From Chamaelirium japonicum (Eukaryota > Streptophyta > Magnoliopsida > Liliales > Melanthiaceae), in NCBI GenBank assembly GCA_947650365.1, contig OX393551.1, positions 6,377,501-6,441,500 on the forward strand: DNA of 64,000 nucleotides, given 5' to 3'. The notes beneath the pieces were generated by a model that saw only the letters and a list, made by a program, of their open reading frames with translations, did not search any database and had not been told where the DNA came from. The translations under genes were made by a program, and so were the position numbers. Shown here one piece after another: positions 34,447-45,210 of the stretch (positions are counted from its first letter, which is position 1; each line of letters starts with the position of its first letter).

Positions 34447-34864
34447 GTTTCTGAAAATATGAATGAACAAGACTCTTCAAATAAACACGAAGGAAAACAC
34501 TTTCATTCATTAAAGATAACTTTTCTTTTCGTTTTACATATAGCCAACTACTATTTTGAAAAACATTGGATATTTGCAACGGTTCTCATCGCCCACTTTT
34601 CCACAGATACATCGGTAGCGTTTAGAGAAAACAATCTCATTTTTAAGGGTAGCTAGTTTCTTCTCCTTCTTTGACTTTATGATTTTCTTCTTAGGTTTCA
34701 CCTTTTCTCCCGATGAGCTACCTTCAGTGATTTTTGACTTCATGACTCTGCTAAAAAAAAAATTTAATTCATAAGTTTATTTGAAATATAAGTAACTAAA
34801 TTATGTGGCTATCCTACTGATGTAATTCTAGTAAATCTTTTAATTCGTAGGACCTATTACCTAA

Positions 34865-34876
34865 GCTCTGATACCA
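34865..34876 (-). promoter_or_regulatory. Primer-binding site for initiator tRNA-Met
   Basis: Read on the minus strand, TGGTATCAGAGC follows the 5' LTR edge after a 3-base spacer. It is a perfect match to the common plant tRNA-iMet primer site. Confidence 0.9.
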
Positions 34877-34879
34877 AGT

Positions 34880-36985
34880 TGTAGCGCCCCAGTATTTTAC
34901 GGATTTAGGAAACCCGTATAACACTGGGGTGTTAGAAGTAAAACTTGATACTAAAAGAATTTTCATGAAATATGGAAAACATTGAAGCCTCTTTTATTTA
35001 TAACCATATATTATATATAAAAGTTTGATACATGGCTTGATATAAAAACTTAAACACTCATCTAGAATCTTCTTTCTTCACATCTCCGCTCCCGCATCCT
35101 CGTAGTATGGAGTATATAGCGGGTCCTCGATCCCCTCCGGTTCCTTCTCGTTGTGCACTTCCTCTTCTCTATATCCTATAGGGTCAGTCTCTGTAGAGAC
35201 CATAACACCTATAGGGGGGTGAGTCTAATCCACTGACTCACCTATTTAACCTAGTTCATTCATGGTAAGATAAATGTACTGAAGAAAATAGTTCACATAA
35301 ATATAAATAGTAATTTAAAAGTTATTGATCATCCGATTCCCTTTTAGGCTCAAACCAGGGTAGGAATCACAATCATACCCGGAGACTTTTTGTCTTATAT
35401 AAGGCTAGCCCCACACCTAAGTTTCTTTTTGGCCTCAACCAGGGCTAGCCCCACACACAGGTTCCTTTTTAGCCTCAGCCAGGGCTAGACCCACACCCAG
35501 GTTTCTTTTTGGCTCGCAAGCCAGGGCTAGCCCCATACCCGATTAAAATGACCAATACATCTTATAAATTAAACTAAATCCATAGCACATTACTATTATT
35601 TCAATGACATATACTTATCAAGAGTCTACTAGGTTTAGTCCCCTACCTGAAGAGTCGTGGAATCTTTTCTCCGATGAAGATGCCTTAGAAAGCTCATGAC
35701 CTGAAATATATTTTTATCTTTTGTTAGTTTTACAAGGATTCGACGGAATCAAATTCCGATGTTAGATTCTTTATTTATTGCATTTTATCTTATAGGGGTA
35801 TTTAGGTTATTTTTTTTAAATAGATTTGAAATTATACCCATGTTGTAGGGTTTTTCGTTCTGAAAACGTGGCCGTAGACGGAACTCAATTCGGAGTTCGT
35901 TTGCTTCCGATATGACCAAAATAGCCGGTATTGACGGATAATAAATGGTTGGTTTGCCCTTAGTAAAACGGTCAGGTTGCTCTAAACAATAGTGTTTCAG
36001 TTTAAATAATGGCAGAGTTGTTTTATCACAGTTGGTTACTGGGCTTAATGGGCTTCCGTCCAAAAGTGTTTAATGGGCTACTGTGCTTAACGGGCTTCGG
36101 CCCAGAGTGTGTTTAATGGGCTACTGTGCTTAATGGGCTTCGGCCCAGAGGGTGTTTAATGGGCTTCGGCCTTAAATATACTTAATGGGCTTCGGCCCAA
36201 TTTTCTAGTGGGCTTAAGCCTAGGAATTAAATAAAATTAATTTGCCTACCGAATATAGGGGTGGCTGGTGGGGCTTAGCGACGGTCGACGGCGGCGGTTC
36301 GGTGACGACCGGCGGCAGTCCGGCGACGGGTGGCGACTGCGGGGGTCCGGCGACGACCGACGGGGGTCCGGTGGCAGCGGCGACCGGAGACGGTCCGACG
36401 ACGGTCGGCGGCAGCGACGACCGGCGGCGGGCGGCAGCTGCGGCTGCGAAGGTGGCTGTGGGTAGTGGAGGTGGTTGGGTGGCAAAGGGGGCTGGGTGGG
36501 GCATGGTTTTCGAGGCAAATGGGTTGAGTGCAGCACTTGGAGTTTTAGGGGGTTTTTATAGGCCTTTTTCCTGAATACCAAGAGTCTTAATTGCAAATCG
36601 GCTCATTATTTTATTGATTATTTCCGTTTTGATCCTATCAGAATCCAAAGGTCTACGGTTGGCTTCCTTTTGGTCTCCCCCCCCCCCCCCCCACTACAAA
36701 TATTTATTTACTGAAGTTTAGAATGAATAATTAAAAGGGCTTTCTGGTTAGAGGGGGATGATATAAAACTTTGCCAATAGGTCCATAGTTCGAACCCTAC
36801 TTGGTCATTTTTTACTTTTATTTTTAAATGTTCTAAACATGCTTGTAACATAAAAGTTTGTATACATTTTTTGATCGTTTTGATGAGCCGGATGCAATGA
36901 CGCAGTCCGATTTTTATTTTAAAATTTGTACAAAAAATTTCTTATTATATTAGATTAAAATCATTAATATTTTTGGGATGTTACA
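34880..36985 (-). repeat. 5' LTR of the gypsy element
   Basis: Starts TGTAGCGCCCC and ends GATGTTACA in window orientation. It has the same internal blocks as the other LTR, with one extra GGGCTTAATGGGCTTCGGCCC unit (36040-36225). The minus-strand TATAAAAA at 36553-36560 is the likely start region for element transcription. The C-run at about 36678-36692 is longer than its partner. Confidence 0.9.
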
Positions 36986-36990
36986 GAAGT

Positions 36991-38575
36991 GGTGGCCAAC
37001 GGTTGCTCCGGCGAGGAGGAGGTGGAGGGAATGAGAGGTGAAGATGACTCTAGCAAGAAGGAGGGGAGGTTGGGGCAGTTCCAACGAGGAGGAAGAGGGC
37101 AAGTTGTGGTGGCTCCGACGATGGGGAAGTAGGGGAGGAAGGAGAAGGGAAGCAGGTGGGGTATGAAAGAGAAGAAGCAAATGGGGTATAGGGGAGGGCA
37201 AACCTATTATTAAAAAAAATATAGTAAACCATGGGGGGAATGGTAATCGAGATAATCACATCACTTTTGGGGTGTGAACAAAATTTCCCCTAATTGAACA
37301 TATTTGAGTGCGACCATAATATCAACAATTTGTTCCGACACTTAAAACTCCACATGATTGAAGGTTTGCGCCTAGTGTTTGTGTCTGCACTTAGAAGTTT
37401 TTTTTTAAAATCCAAAATTATCCTTATTCCTAACTTCCACCCAACAACCCCCCCCCCCCCCCCCCCCCCCATTTGTCCGGCCATGTCGTTCTTTCCAATG
37501 CCAATCCAACCCCCTCCACCGACCTCCTCTTCCTCCTTCCTCCTACTTCAACCTTCCTCCTTCGTCCTCTTCCTCGCTTGAACCCTAACCCATCTGGATG
37601 ATGTCGGTGGCCACATGACGACATTGTAATGACAAGGTCGACTTGTGGGTGGACATCTTCAGTGGTTTAGGGTTCAGACAGAAACACAGAGGAGGAGGAA
37701 GGAGGGTGGCAGAGGGGGCTGAGCATGCGTCGCAAAGGGGATGCAAATAGGGGTGAAGTGTTTGGATGGAGGTTAGGGATTAGAGTATTTTGGGGTTATT
37801 AGGGGTGCCATTACAGATCCATCTAATTTGGTTGGGTTGCAGGAACATTTTGGGTGCGGATATTATGATGGGTGCATTTAGACTCCCCAAACTCCAAGCT
37901 TGTACTTGATTGTAGGAATCTTTTACCTAGGGTGTTGAATTTGTACACTCCCCTTAAGGCTTCCACCCCAATCTTGAAACATACCTTTAAGTTATATCAA
38001 ATTTGATCTTACTTCACTAATACAATAATAAATTGTTATTTGATGACATTTTAATCCATGTACAAGTAAAAGAGCATATGCTTATGCTTATCGATTCATG
38101 AAGGTTCAAGGGTCATTTTGATGTTGAAAGCAATGGCTCCTACAGAGTTTAAAGGGATGTATGTGGAATGTTATCAAATTCGATGGTTGCCACTGAAAGG
38201 CTTCTTGATGGCCTTGATCAATTTCTCTATATCCAAATGAATTGATAAATCAAGTTATCTTAATTTCACTCAAATGCATTTCACTTCACTTTACTTCTTT
38301 GAATAAAAACACATCTTAGTGATTTTAATTAGTGAAACTTATATGAAAGATCATCAGCTTAAATCCACTCATGGACTTACCATGAATTGAAGTAGTCGAT
38401 ATAAATCATCAAATTGTTTAAATTAACCCACTGAATATTTAGGTGCTAAAAAAAAAAAAACAATCCCACACTTCTACAGAAGATCTTACATTCTTTGATA
38501 ACACTTTTTTTTTCTTTTTTTTTTTTGGTTTAACTCTTGCTAAAATACAACTTGCTTCCTATCTCTCAAGTTGTA
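36991..38575. other. Gene-free region between the gypsy element and the DUF4408 gene
   Basis: Purine-rich to about 37200, then AT-rich. A C-run lies at 37448-37470 and T-runs at about 38507-38527. No coding sequence recognised. Confidence 0.5.
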
Positions 38576-38581
38576 TTTATT
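38576..38581 (-). terminator. Poly(A) signal of the DUF4408/DUF761 gene
   Basis: AATAAA on the minus strand, 36 bases after the stop codon at 38617-38619. Confidence 0.5.
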
Positions 38582-38616
38582 TAGGGTTAGATATTCCTCA
38601 CTCCTCCTCTCCCTCC

Positions 38617-39168
38617 TCACCCAAAACAAGCCATCATTCTTGCTTCAAGCATCCTTTGCTTGTTCACCTTTGCAATAAAGTCCTCCACCTTTCTATTCAA
38701 TTCATCTAAGCCCTTCTCTCCCTCTCCATCCAGGTCCTCATAGCCACCCTCCATCTCCTCCAATCCTCCACCACTTCCATCTCCCTCTCCCTCTTCCATC
38801 TCCTCACCTCCCTCCCTCGGCTTCTCCAGTTCGCTAGTAGACAGCCCGCGAGATCTCCGATTCACGCACTCATTGTAGGTATCGGGAGAGGACTTTGAGC
38901 GCTTCGACTCGCCTACAAGGAAGACAACGATGGCGTTGCACACAAAGAAGAGAGGTTTGGGCCCGAAGATGAAGAAGCTCATTTTGGGGAGGGAGACAAG
39001 GAGGAAAATCTTGACAGAAGAGCACATGGTGGGGAGCCAAAGGGGGCATGAGAGGAACAGGCCAAGAAATAGGATTGTTAGAGAGTATTGGATGAGGCTT
39101 GGGAGGAGTTGCTTCTTCATCTTGTACCTCTTCATGACTTGAAACTTCTCTATCATGATAGGATCCAT
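38617..39168 (-). CDS. DUF4408/DUF761 domain plant membrane protein (183 aa)
   Basis: Single-exon gene with a complete frame. The N-terminal half has two hydrophobic segments (about residues 24-47 and 54-86, including FFIFGPKPLFFVCNAIVVFL followed by VGES), typical of the plant DUF4408 family. The middle is acidic and glycine-rich (EEMEEGEGDGSGG). The C-terminus DELNRKVEDFIAKVNKQR matches DUF761, a short helix that usually ends these proteins. Predicted to be a small membrane-anchored protein; the molecular role of the family is not established to my knowledge. It has its own TATA box and AATAAA signal. A 208-aa frame on the same strand (38870-39496) overlaps it and has no domain. I start at the ATG at 39168 because MIEKFQVMKRYKMKKQ leads into the first membrane segment. 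Confidence 0.85.
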   Translation of the reverse strand: MDPIMIEKFQVMKRYKMKKQLLPSLIQYSLTILFLGLFLSCPLWLPTMCSSVKIFLLVSLPKMSFFIFGPKPLFFVCNAIVVFLVGESKRSKSSPDTYNECVNRRSRGLSTSELEKPREGGEEMEEGEGDGSGGGLEEMEGGYEDLDGEGEKGLDELNRKVEDFIAKVNKQRMLEARMMACFG

Positions 39169-39309
39169 GGTGCCAATGAAGGGTTAAAGAAATGTAGTAT
39201 AGGGTTGGCTTGTGAATGAGGCCGGTCAAGGAAAAGTGGAGTCTTGAGGAGGGGATACAGAGTGGTTCCACATCAGACAGAACAGAGAGCAATGCAAGAG
39301 TAGATCGAG

Positions 39310-39317
39310 TTATATAG
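39310..39317 (-). promoter_or_regulatory. TATA box of the DUF4408/DUF761 gene
   Basis: CTATATAA on the minus strand, about 142 bases upstream of the ATG at 39168. This is a plausible plant spacing with a 5' leader of about 110 bases. Confidence 0.55.
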
Positions 39318-40048
39318 AGAGGGAAAAGGAGGTCTCTCCTTGTGGTGGGGTGCACCATATGCTTAGTGTGGGTGTTCTTTTCTAAAAGATATGGAGGGAG
39401 GTTGGAGGCTTCTTTTGCTTTCCACCTTCCTTTGTTAGATGGTTTTGATGTGAACCCTTTTAGTTTATTGCCATGGCTACAAATTAAGAGATTCAACTCT
39501 ATTGTGTTGAGTGGGACTTTATAGAGGTGCCATAGTGGCCTGATACTTGTTCAAAATGCTCTTATTTATTGTAATTTTTTTTTTAAAAATATTATTTAAT
39601 CCGAATGCGTTAAGGATTCCTTTTAACCAGTATGGCGTGTCCGATTCACATCCGTTCGTTGCACCTGATTCCAAGTGATGAATTGCACTTAGCCCCGATC
39701 AACATGCAAAGAGACGTTGTGATTGGATGCCACATCATTCTAGTTAAACATTTGGGTTAAACGTTCGGAATGAATAGCATTTGATCATTTTTTCATATGC
39801 AAATTAGCTTCCATTTGAGGGGGGTTTACATAAACCCCAATCTAGCTATATATTTGTTAGTCGTCCAGAAATAAGAGTAGTGGCCCCATCAGGCATCCTA
39901 CACCGTAAGATGGCGAGTATGATGCACATCTGCTGTGTTTGCATGCCACACTGAGACAGTCTTGATGCATCATGCCCCCCACCTCACAGTACGGGACGCT
40001 TGATGGTATCATTTCACATGTTATAATCAAAATTAGATGTCTTTAAAT
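39318..40048. other. Gene-free region
   Basis: Upstream region of the DUF4408 gene, followed by unremarkable sequence. No element ends recognised. Confidence 0.45.
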
Positions 40049-40555
40049 GTGACATATCTTTCGGGGATAAAATCGCTTATGCTCTCTCAATTTCCGTTGG
40101 TCGAAGTTCTTTGCGGGAGTGAGGTTGCTGCAGTGACTCCATTCTTCCTTGCTGTTGACAGGAAGCATGTAAGCGGTATGAGACAGGCTAGAAGGAAGGT
40201 AAAGTGTAAAAGACGATCGGCTCCCTAAGGAGCGTGGACCCTTTGATGCCTAAGTCAACACTATATAAGAGAATGATGAGCTAATGATAGGAGAGTGCTA
40301 GGGTAGTAGGGGAGTCACAGTGATTTTTCAACCCCTTGAACAGTGCCCTGATTGAGCTTTTATAGGATCTCGGAAGGCAAGGACGTCAACACGTGGCAGT
40401 CAGGTGACGGTGTACAACTGCTGCAGAGGGTCACCTCTCGGGACATCCTGGAGGCTATCGAGTGTGGGCGGTATCATACTGCAGATCAGGTTGCCCGGAG
40501 AAACCGCACATGATGCTCAAGTGTTGGTGCAGAGATGTCACTACAAGAAAGAGGG

Positions 40556-41285
40556 GCTTTACCGACAGACATTTTTATCACCGTCGGTAATAATAACCTT
40601 TTTACCGACGGTGACAATAATATCCGTCGGTATTATAACTTCAATTTTTTAAATTTTTTTTGCACATTTATTACCGACGGTCAAATAGTATTCGTCGGTA
40701 CAATTATTTATACCGACGGTACATATATGTACCGTCGGTAATATACTTTATACCGACGGCTACATAAAGACCGTCGGTAAAATGTCACGACAGAACTCAG
40801 TGTAAAAACCAAGCCTCTGGGGAAAAATGGAATCCTGAGTTTCGTCGGAGATTATTACCGACGGACTTTATATTTCCGTCGGCATAAATAATTATACCGA
40901 CGGATATTATATGGCCGTCGGTACGATACCGACGGTAATTAAATATCCGTCGGTAAAATTGTCCCGACGAAACTCAGGGTAAAAACCGAGCCTCTGGAAA
41001 AAAATGAAACCCTGAGTTTCGTCGGCGGTTTGTACCGACGGACTAATTACTTCCGTCGGCATAACTAATTATACCGACGGCAATTATATGTCCGTCGGTA
41101 CAATACCGACGGTAATTAAATATCCGTCGGTAAAATTGTCCCGACGAAACTCAGGGTGAAAACCCGAGCCTCTGGAAAAAATGGAACCCTGAGTTTCGTC
41201 GCTGATTTTTACCGACGGACATTATTATACCGTCGGTATAAAGTAATTATACCGACGAAAATTATAGTTCCGTCGGTAAAAACTC
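40556..41285. repeat. CACTA-1 left subterminal repeats
   Basis: About two dozen ACCGACGG or CCGTCGG(T/C) octamers occur in both orientations, spaced roughly 10-35 bases. Many pairs form small hairpins. In En/Spm-type elements such subterminal repeats bind the TNPA/TNP1-type protein. Three larger hairpins are embedded, listed separately. Confidence 0.9.
40786..41201. repeat. Three 63-bp hairpins in the left subterminal region
   Basis: 40786-40848, 40963-41025 and about 41140-41201. Each has a left arm CCGACGAAACTCAGGGT, a loop around AAAAACCGAGCCTCTGG with an A run, and a right arm ACCCTGAGTTTCGTCGG. Copies 2 and 3 are near identical; copy 1 has several changes in its left arm. The copies are 177-178 bases apart. 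I did not find them at the right end. Confidence 0.85.
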
Positions 41286-41289
41286 CTTA

Positions 41290-41544
41290 CTTATCCACCC
41301 CAGCCTGCACCCTTTTCTTTTTGTGTTTCGACTCCGGCGCGCGCCCCTCTCTCAATCTCTCTCTCTCTCTCACCGACCCGACCCCCCGGCGACCCCGTCC
41401 CCCTCCGGCAGCCCCGCGATCCCCTCCGGCCACCCATCCCCCTCCCGGCCACCCATCCCCCTCCCGACCTCCGCCCCTCCCCGGCCTCCCGGCCCTCTTT
41501 CTCTCTCCCCGGCTTCCTCCCCCCCTCCCCGGCCTCCCTAGCCT

Positions 41545-41581
<37 letters not shown>

Positions 41582-41738
41582 CCTCCCCTCACCTGTCTCT
41601 CTCTCTCTCTCGATCTAAACCCCCCCTCCGGCCGGCCACCCATCCCCTCCCTTGCACCTCCGGCCACCCCTCCGCTTTCTCGCGCCACCAACTGCGACAC
41701 CCATCCTCCTCCTTCTCGAGGCCTACCGACCATCGCTG
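41290..41738 (+). other. Predicted 5'-UTR exon of the CACTA-1 gene
   Basis: C/T-rich leader with a CT microsatellite at 41548-41578. It ends ACCATCGCTG followed by GTGAGC (41739), a strong donor. The next good acceptor, TTGTTTCAG, ends at 43505, directly before the ATG at 43506. The 5' edge is a guess. The open frame across 41156-41800 is a low-complexity artefact. Confidence 0.5.
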
Positions 41739-41759
41739 GTGAGCTCCTCCTCCTCCTCC

Positions 41760-42176
41760 CTTTCCCCCTTCGGTTAATTTGTGGTAATATATTGTGGTAA
41801 TTTTTATTTAGGTAAAATCACAGGAATTAAATATAGTGTGGTATTGTGGTAATATATTGTAGTAATTTATTTAGGTAATATATTGTGGTAATTTTTATTA
41901 GGTAATTTATTGTGGTAGTTTTTATCTTGTGGTAATATATTGTGATTTACAACAATACCATAATTTGTGGTAATATATTTGTGGTAATATATTGTGGTTA
42001 ATTCCCTCATTTGGTAATTTTTACACTGTTTTAAAACTCGCCGAGTCGACTCGAAACTCGACCGAGTCGACTCGACTCGGTTGAGTTTCGATCCGACTCG
42101 GTCCAAAACTCGAGTTTCGATCCGACTCGGCTGAGTTTCGATCCGACTCGAGTTTTGTCGGGTTTTAGCCGAGTTG
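41760..42176. repeat. AT-rich and GAGTC-rich short repeats in intron 1
   Basis: 41790-42020: irregular repeats of GTGGTAATATATTGTGG. 42030-42170: repeats of CGAGTCGACTCGAAACTCG/TTTCGATCCGACTCGG. The phrase ATCACAGGAATTAAAT occurs here (about 41818) and again at about 51855 near the right end, in the same orientation. Confidence 0.7.
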
Positions 42177-43370
42177 TCGTGTTGGAATTATTCCGTATTT
42201 CGGACTTGCGAGCGGGTTCTAATTGGATATTTGACCAATTTACGCTCCGATTCACCGATTTAGAGTCTAAGTGTTGGAAAATCATAAGTTAGCGTGTTTT
42301 GGATATGAAATAGGTTTGGATTCGATCCGATCGTCATCGGATCGGCATCCGGTAATTCGAAGTTGGAATTATTCCGTATTTCGGACTTGCGAGCGGGTTC
42401 TAATTGGATATTTGACCAATTTACGCTCCGATTCACCGATTTAGAGTCTAAGTGTTGGAAAATCATAAGTTAGCGTGTTTCGGATATAAAATAGGTTTGG
42501 ATTCGATCCGATCGTCATCGGCTCGGCATCCGATAATTCGAACTTGGAATTATTCCGTATTTCGGACTTGCGAGCGGGTTCTAATTGGATATTTGACCAA
42601 TTTACGCTCCGATTCACCGATTTAGAGTCTAAGTGTTGGAAAATCATAAGTTAGCGTGTTTCGGATATGAAATAGGTTTGGATTCGATCCGATCGTCATC
42701 GGATCGGCATCCGGTAATTCGAACTTGGAATTATTCCGTATTTCGGACTTGCGAGCGGGTTCTAATTGGATATTTGACCAATTTACGCTCCGATTCACCG
42801 ATTTAGAGTCTAAGTGTTGGAAAATCATAAGTTAGCGTGTTTCGGATATAAAATAGGTTTGGATTCGATCCGATCGTCATCGGATCGGCATCCAATAATT
42901 CGAAGTTGGATTTATTCCGTATTTCGGACTTGCAAGCGGGTTCTAATTGGATATTTGACCAATTTACGCTCCGATTCACCGATTTAGAATCTAAGTGTTG
43001 GAAAATCATAAGTTAGCGTGTTTCGGATATGAAATAGGTTTGGATTCGATCCGATCGTCATCGGATCGGCATCCGGTAATTCGAAGTTGGAATTATTCCG
43101 TATTTCGGACTTGCGAGCGGGTTCTAATTGGATATTTGACCAATTTACGCTCCGATTCACCGATTTAGAGTCTAAGTGTTGGAAAATCATAAGTTAGCGT
43201 GTTTCGGATATAAAATAGGTTTGGATTCGATCCGATCGTCATCGGATCGGCATCCGATAATTCGAACTTGGAATTATATTCCGTATTTCGGACTTGCGAG
43301 CGGGTTCTAATTGGATATTTGACCACTTTACGATCCGATTAACCGATTTAGAGTCTAACTGTTTCATATT
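42177..43370 (-). repeat. 181-bp satellite, left array (about 6 units, minus orientation)
   Basis: On the minus strand, unit starts (ATGATTTTCCAACACTTAGA) fall at 43190, 43009, 42828, 42647, 42466 and 42285, exactly 181 apart, with partial units at both ends. Units are very alike, differing at a few positions (GATCC or GAGCC; TTTCATAT or TTTTATAT). The inner edge decays into TGTTTCATATGTAAATC repeats at 43370-43500. It lies wholly within the predicted first intron (41739-43505). Confidence 0.97.
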
Positions 43371-43505
43371 GCGAGCGGGTTCATATTGTTTTATATTGTT
43401 TCATATGTAAATCATACTGTTTCATATGTAAATCAAACTGTTTCATATTGTTTCATATGTAAATCTTAAATCTTACTGTTTCATATGTAAATTAAATTGT
43501 TTCAG

Positions 43506-45206
43506 ATGGCATCACGGTCATATGTTCGTAGAGGCAGAGGCAGAGGCAGGGGTGGGGTAGCTCAGAGCGCTCCGGCTGCCACCCCAGGGTCTGAGGCTGA
43601 GCCGTCCGGATCTGGTAGTGCTGTTCCTCTCTCCACACCAGCTCCTGCTGTGGTCGCAGCCTCCGGAGCTTCGAGCAGTGCTCAGCACTCGGCTGCAGCG
43701 TCTACGCCCACAGGTAATGTTTAGATCTAAAGTTTTATACATGTTGTAAATACTTCTTCAGTACTGATGTATATTTTATTTGCAGGGTCGACCAGGTACG
43801 TAGGCGATCGGGGCGTGACGACGGCCCGGCGCTTGTCGGCCTTACGCGAGCCGCTGTCCCTACAGTGGAGCGGCCATACCTTTGTGGGCGAGCACGCTTC
43901 TGACGCCGCCACGTGGGTCGGCATGATAGTACGGGAGGAGAGGAATGCCCCGATTGTGGGGTTAAGGGGGTGGAAGAACATTGATGCATCCTATAAGGAG
44001 AGGATGTATCAGTAGTTTTTGGTACGTTAGTTTCATTAAAGCATTTTAGAATAATATCGTACTTCTTTATAATTTGATTTGATAAAATGACTTGTTTCTA
44101 AATTGATTTTACAGGAGAAATTTAAATGGGTGAACATGGAAACCGACACCCATCGGGAGGACTTGTTGAAGACGATGGGTGAGCGGTATAGGGATTACCG
44201 TCACGAGCTCTACCAGCTCTACGGTTACTTGGTCGGCCAGCCGGCTGAGGAGGTACAGGCTGCGGCCGGGACGAGAGACGCGCCACCGCTGCACATTCTA
44301 CAGTTTTTGGTCGCTCACTGGGCCACCCCTAGCTTTCAGGTATAATTATAATTTTGTTGATTCGTACTTGTTTTAATGTTATACTAAAAATTTGTATTGA
44401 TGTTTCAAAATTTAATTGATTCACACAGAGGAAATCTGCTATAGGCAAGCAGAATAGAAGTGCCTCGACGACACCTGCTCCAGTGAAGGGGAGGACCTCC
44501 ATGCCCCAGCTTGCCCAGCAGCTGGTAAATGATACAAACATTGTTATTATTTAAAGCTCTATACATGTTATATTAACTCGACTATTTATTTTATATGTTC
44601 AACAGACACAGTCCTTGGGCCACGAGCCTAATAGGATTGACCTTTTTGAGGCCTCTAGGAGGCGGCGTATCGATGGGGCATTTCTGGATGACAGGGTTGC
44701 CTCGCAAGTGGTAAGTAATTAAATTACTGTTAATATATTCTTATACATATGCCATAAAATATCATTGAATATCATTGGTTGTTTTTATATAGGAGAGGAT
44801 GCGACTTATGGTGACCCCGTCGGGCGAGGCCGGCTCCTCCTCCAGCTCAGTATCTGTCGACTCAGCGATGGATACTGTGCTGAGACCTGCCACGCACGAC
44901 CGTGTCCTCTGTACGGGCCTAGGAGTCACGCCCTCCTCCTACTTTGGACGAGAGGGTATGCGCTCGAGGGCACGGGACACCCAGACCGGTGCTATCACTC
45001 AGCTGCAGTCTGCGCTAGACGCGGAGCGAGAGCAGAGGCAGGCCCTCGAGCAGAGGATGGAGGCGGAGCGAGAGCAGAGGCAAGCCCTCGAGCAGAGGGT
45101 TGAGGCGGAGAAGAAGGCCCTCGATGAGGAAAGAGAAGCTCGCAGGGAACTGGAGCGTAAATTTAATGAATTCATAAGCCGGTCTAGCGGTGGCTCATCC
45201 TCATGA
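43506..45206 (+). CDS. TNP1-like (Transposase_24-type) protein of CACTA-1, one in-frame stop
   Basis: Predicted DNA-binding accessory protein of a CACTA transposon. Exons: 43506-43713, 43786-44021, 44115-44339, 44429-44524, 44606-44710, 44793-45206. All introns are GT-AG and phases join; total 1284 nt (427 codons plus stop). Seen: an RGRGRGRGG N-terminus; a core with WVGMIVREERNAPIVGLRG and YRDYRHELYQLYGYL; GKQNRSASTTPAP; LGHEPNRIDLFE; and a C-terminal coiled coil with tandem EREQRQALEQRMEAEREQRQ heptads. This order matches plant Transposase_24 proteins and the exons of the related gene at 58503-60455. Exon 2 has one stop (MYQ-stop-FL, TAG at 44013-44015) where CAG would fit, so the copy is almost intact but probably not functional unless read through. 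Confidence 0.85.
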
Positions 45207-45210
45207 TCAG

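Larger units (their letters stand above)
29162..36985 (-). mobile_element. Ty3/gypsy (chromovirus-like) retrotransposon with both LTRs, integrase deleted
   Basis: Both LTRs run TG...CA/TA: 29162-31245 (2084 bp) and 34880-36985 (2106 bp). The 5-bp target duplication GAAGT is present at 29157-29161 and 36986-36990. On the minus strand the order is LTR, primer site, gag, protease, RT, RNase H, C-terminal region, TTTCGAGGATGAAATTT motif, purine tract, LTR. The motif and the tRNA-iMet primer suggest the Tekay/Del group. The integrase core is missing and the frame has several stops, so this copy is non-autonomous and defective. The LTRs differ by substitutions in most lines plus some small indels, so the insertion is not recent. 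Confidence 0.93.

Noticed and set aside
38870-39496. 208-residue minus-strand frame
   Set aside because: It overlaps the DUF4408/DUF761 gene in another frame, has no domain, and covers the TATA box of that gene.
41156-41800. 214-residue proline/serine-rich frame
   Set aside because: It runs through subterminal hairpins and a CT microsatellite; a 5'-UTR exon with a splice donor explains the region better.
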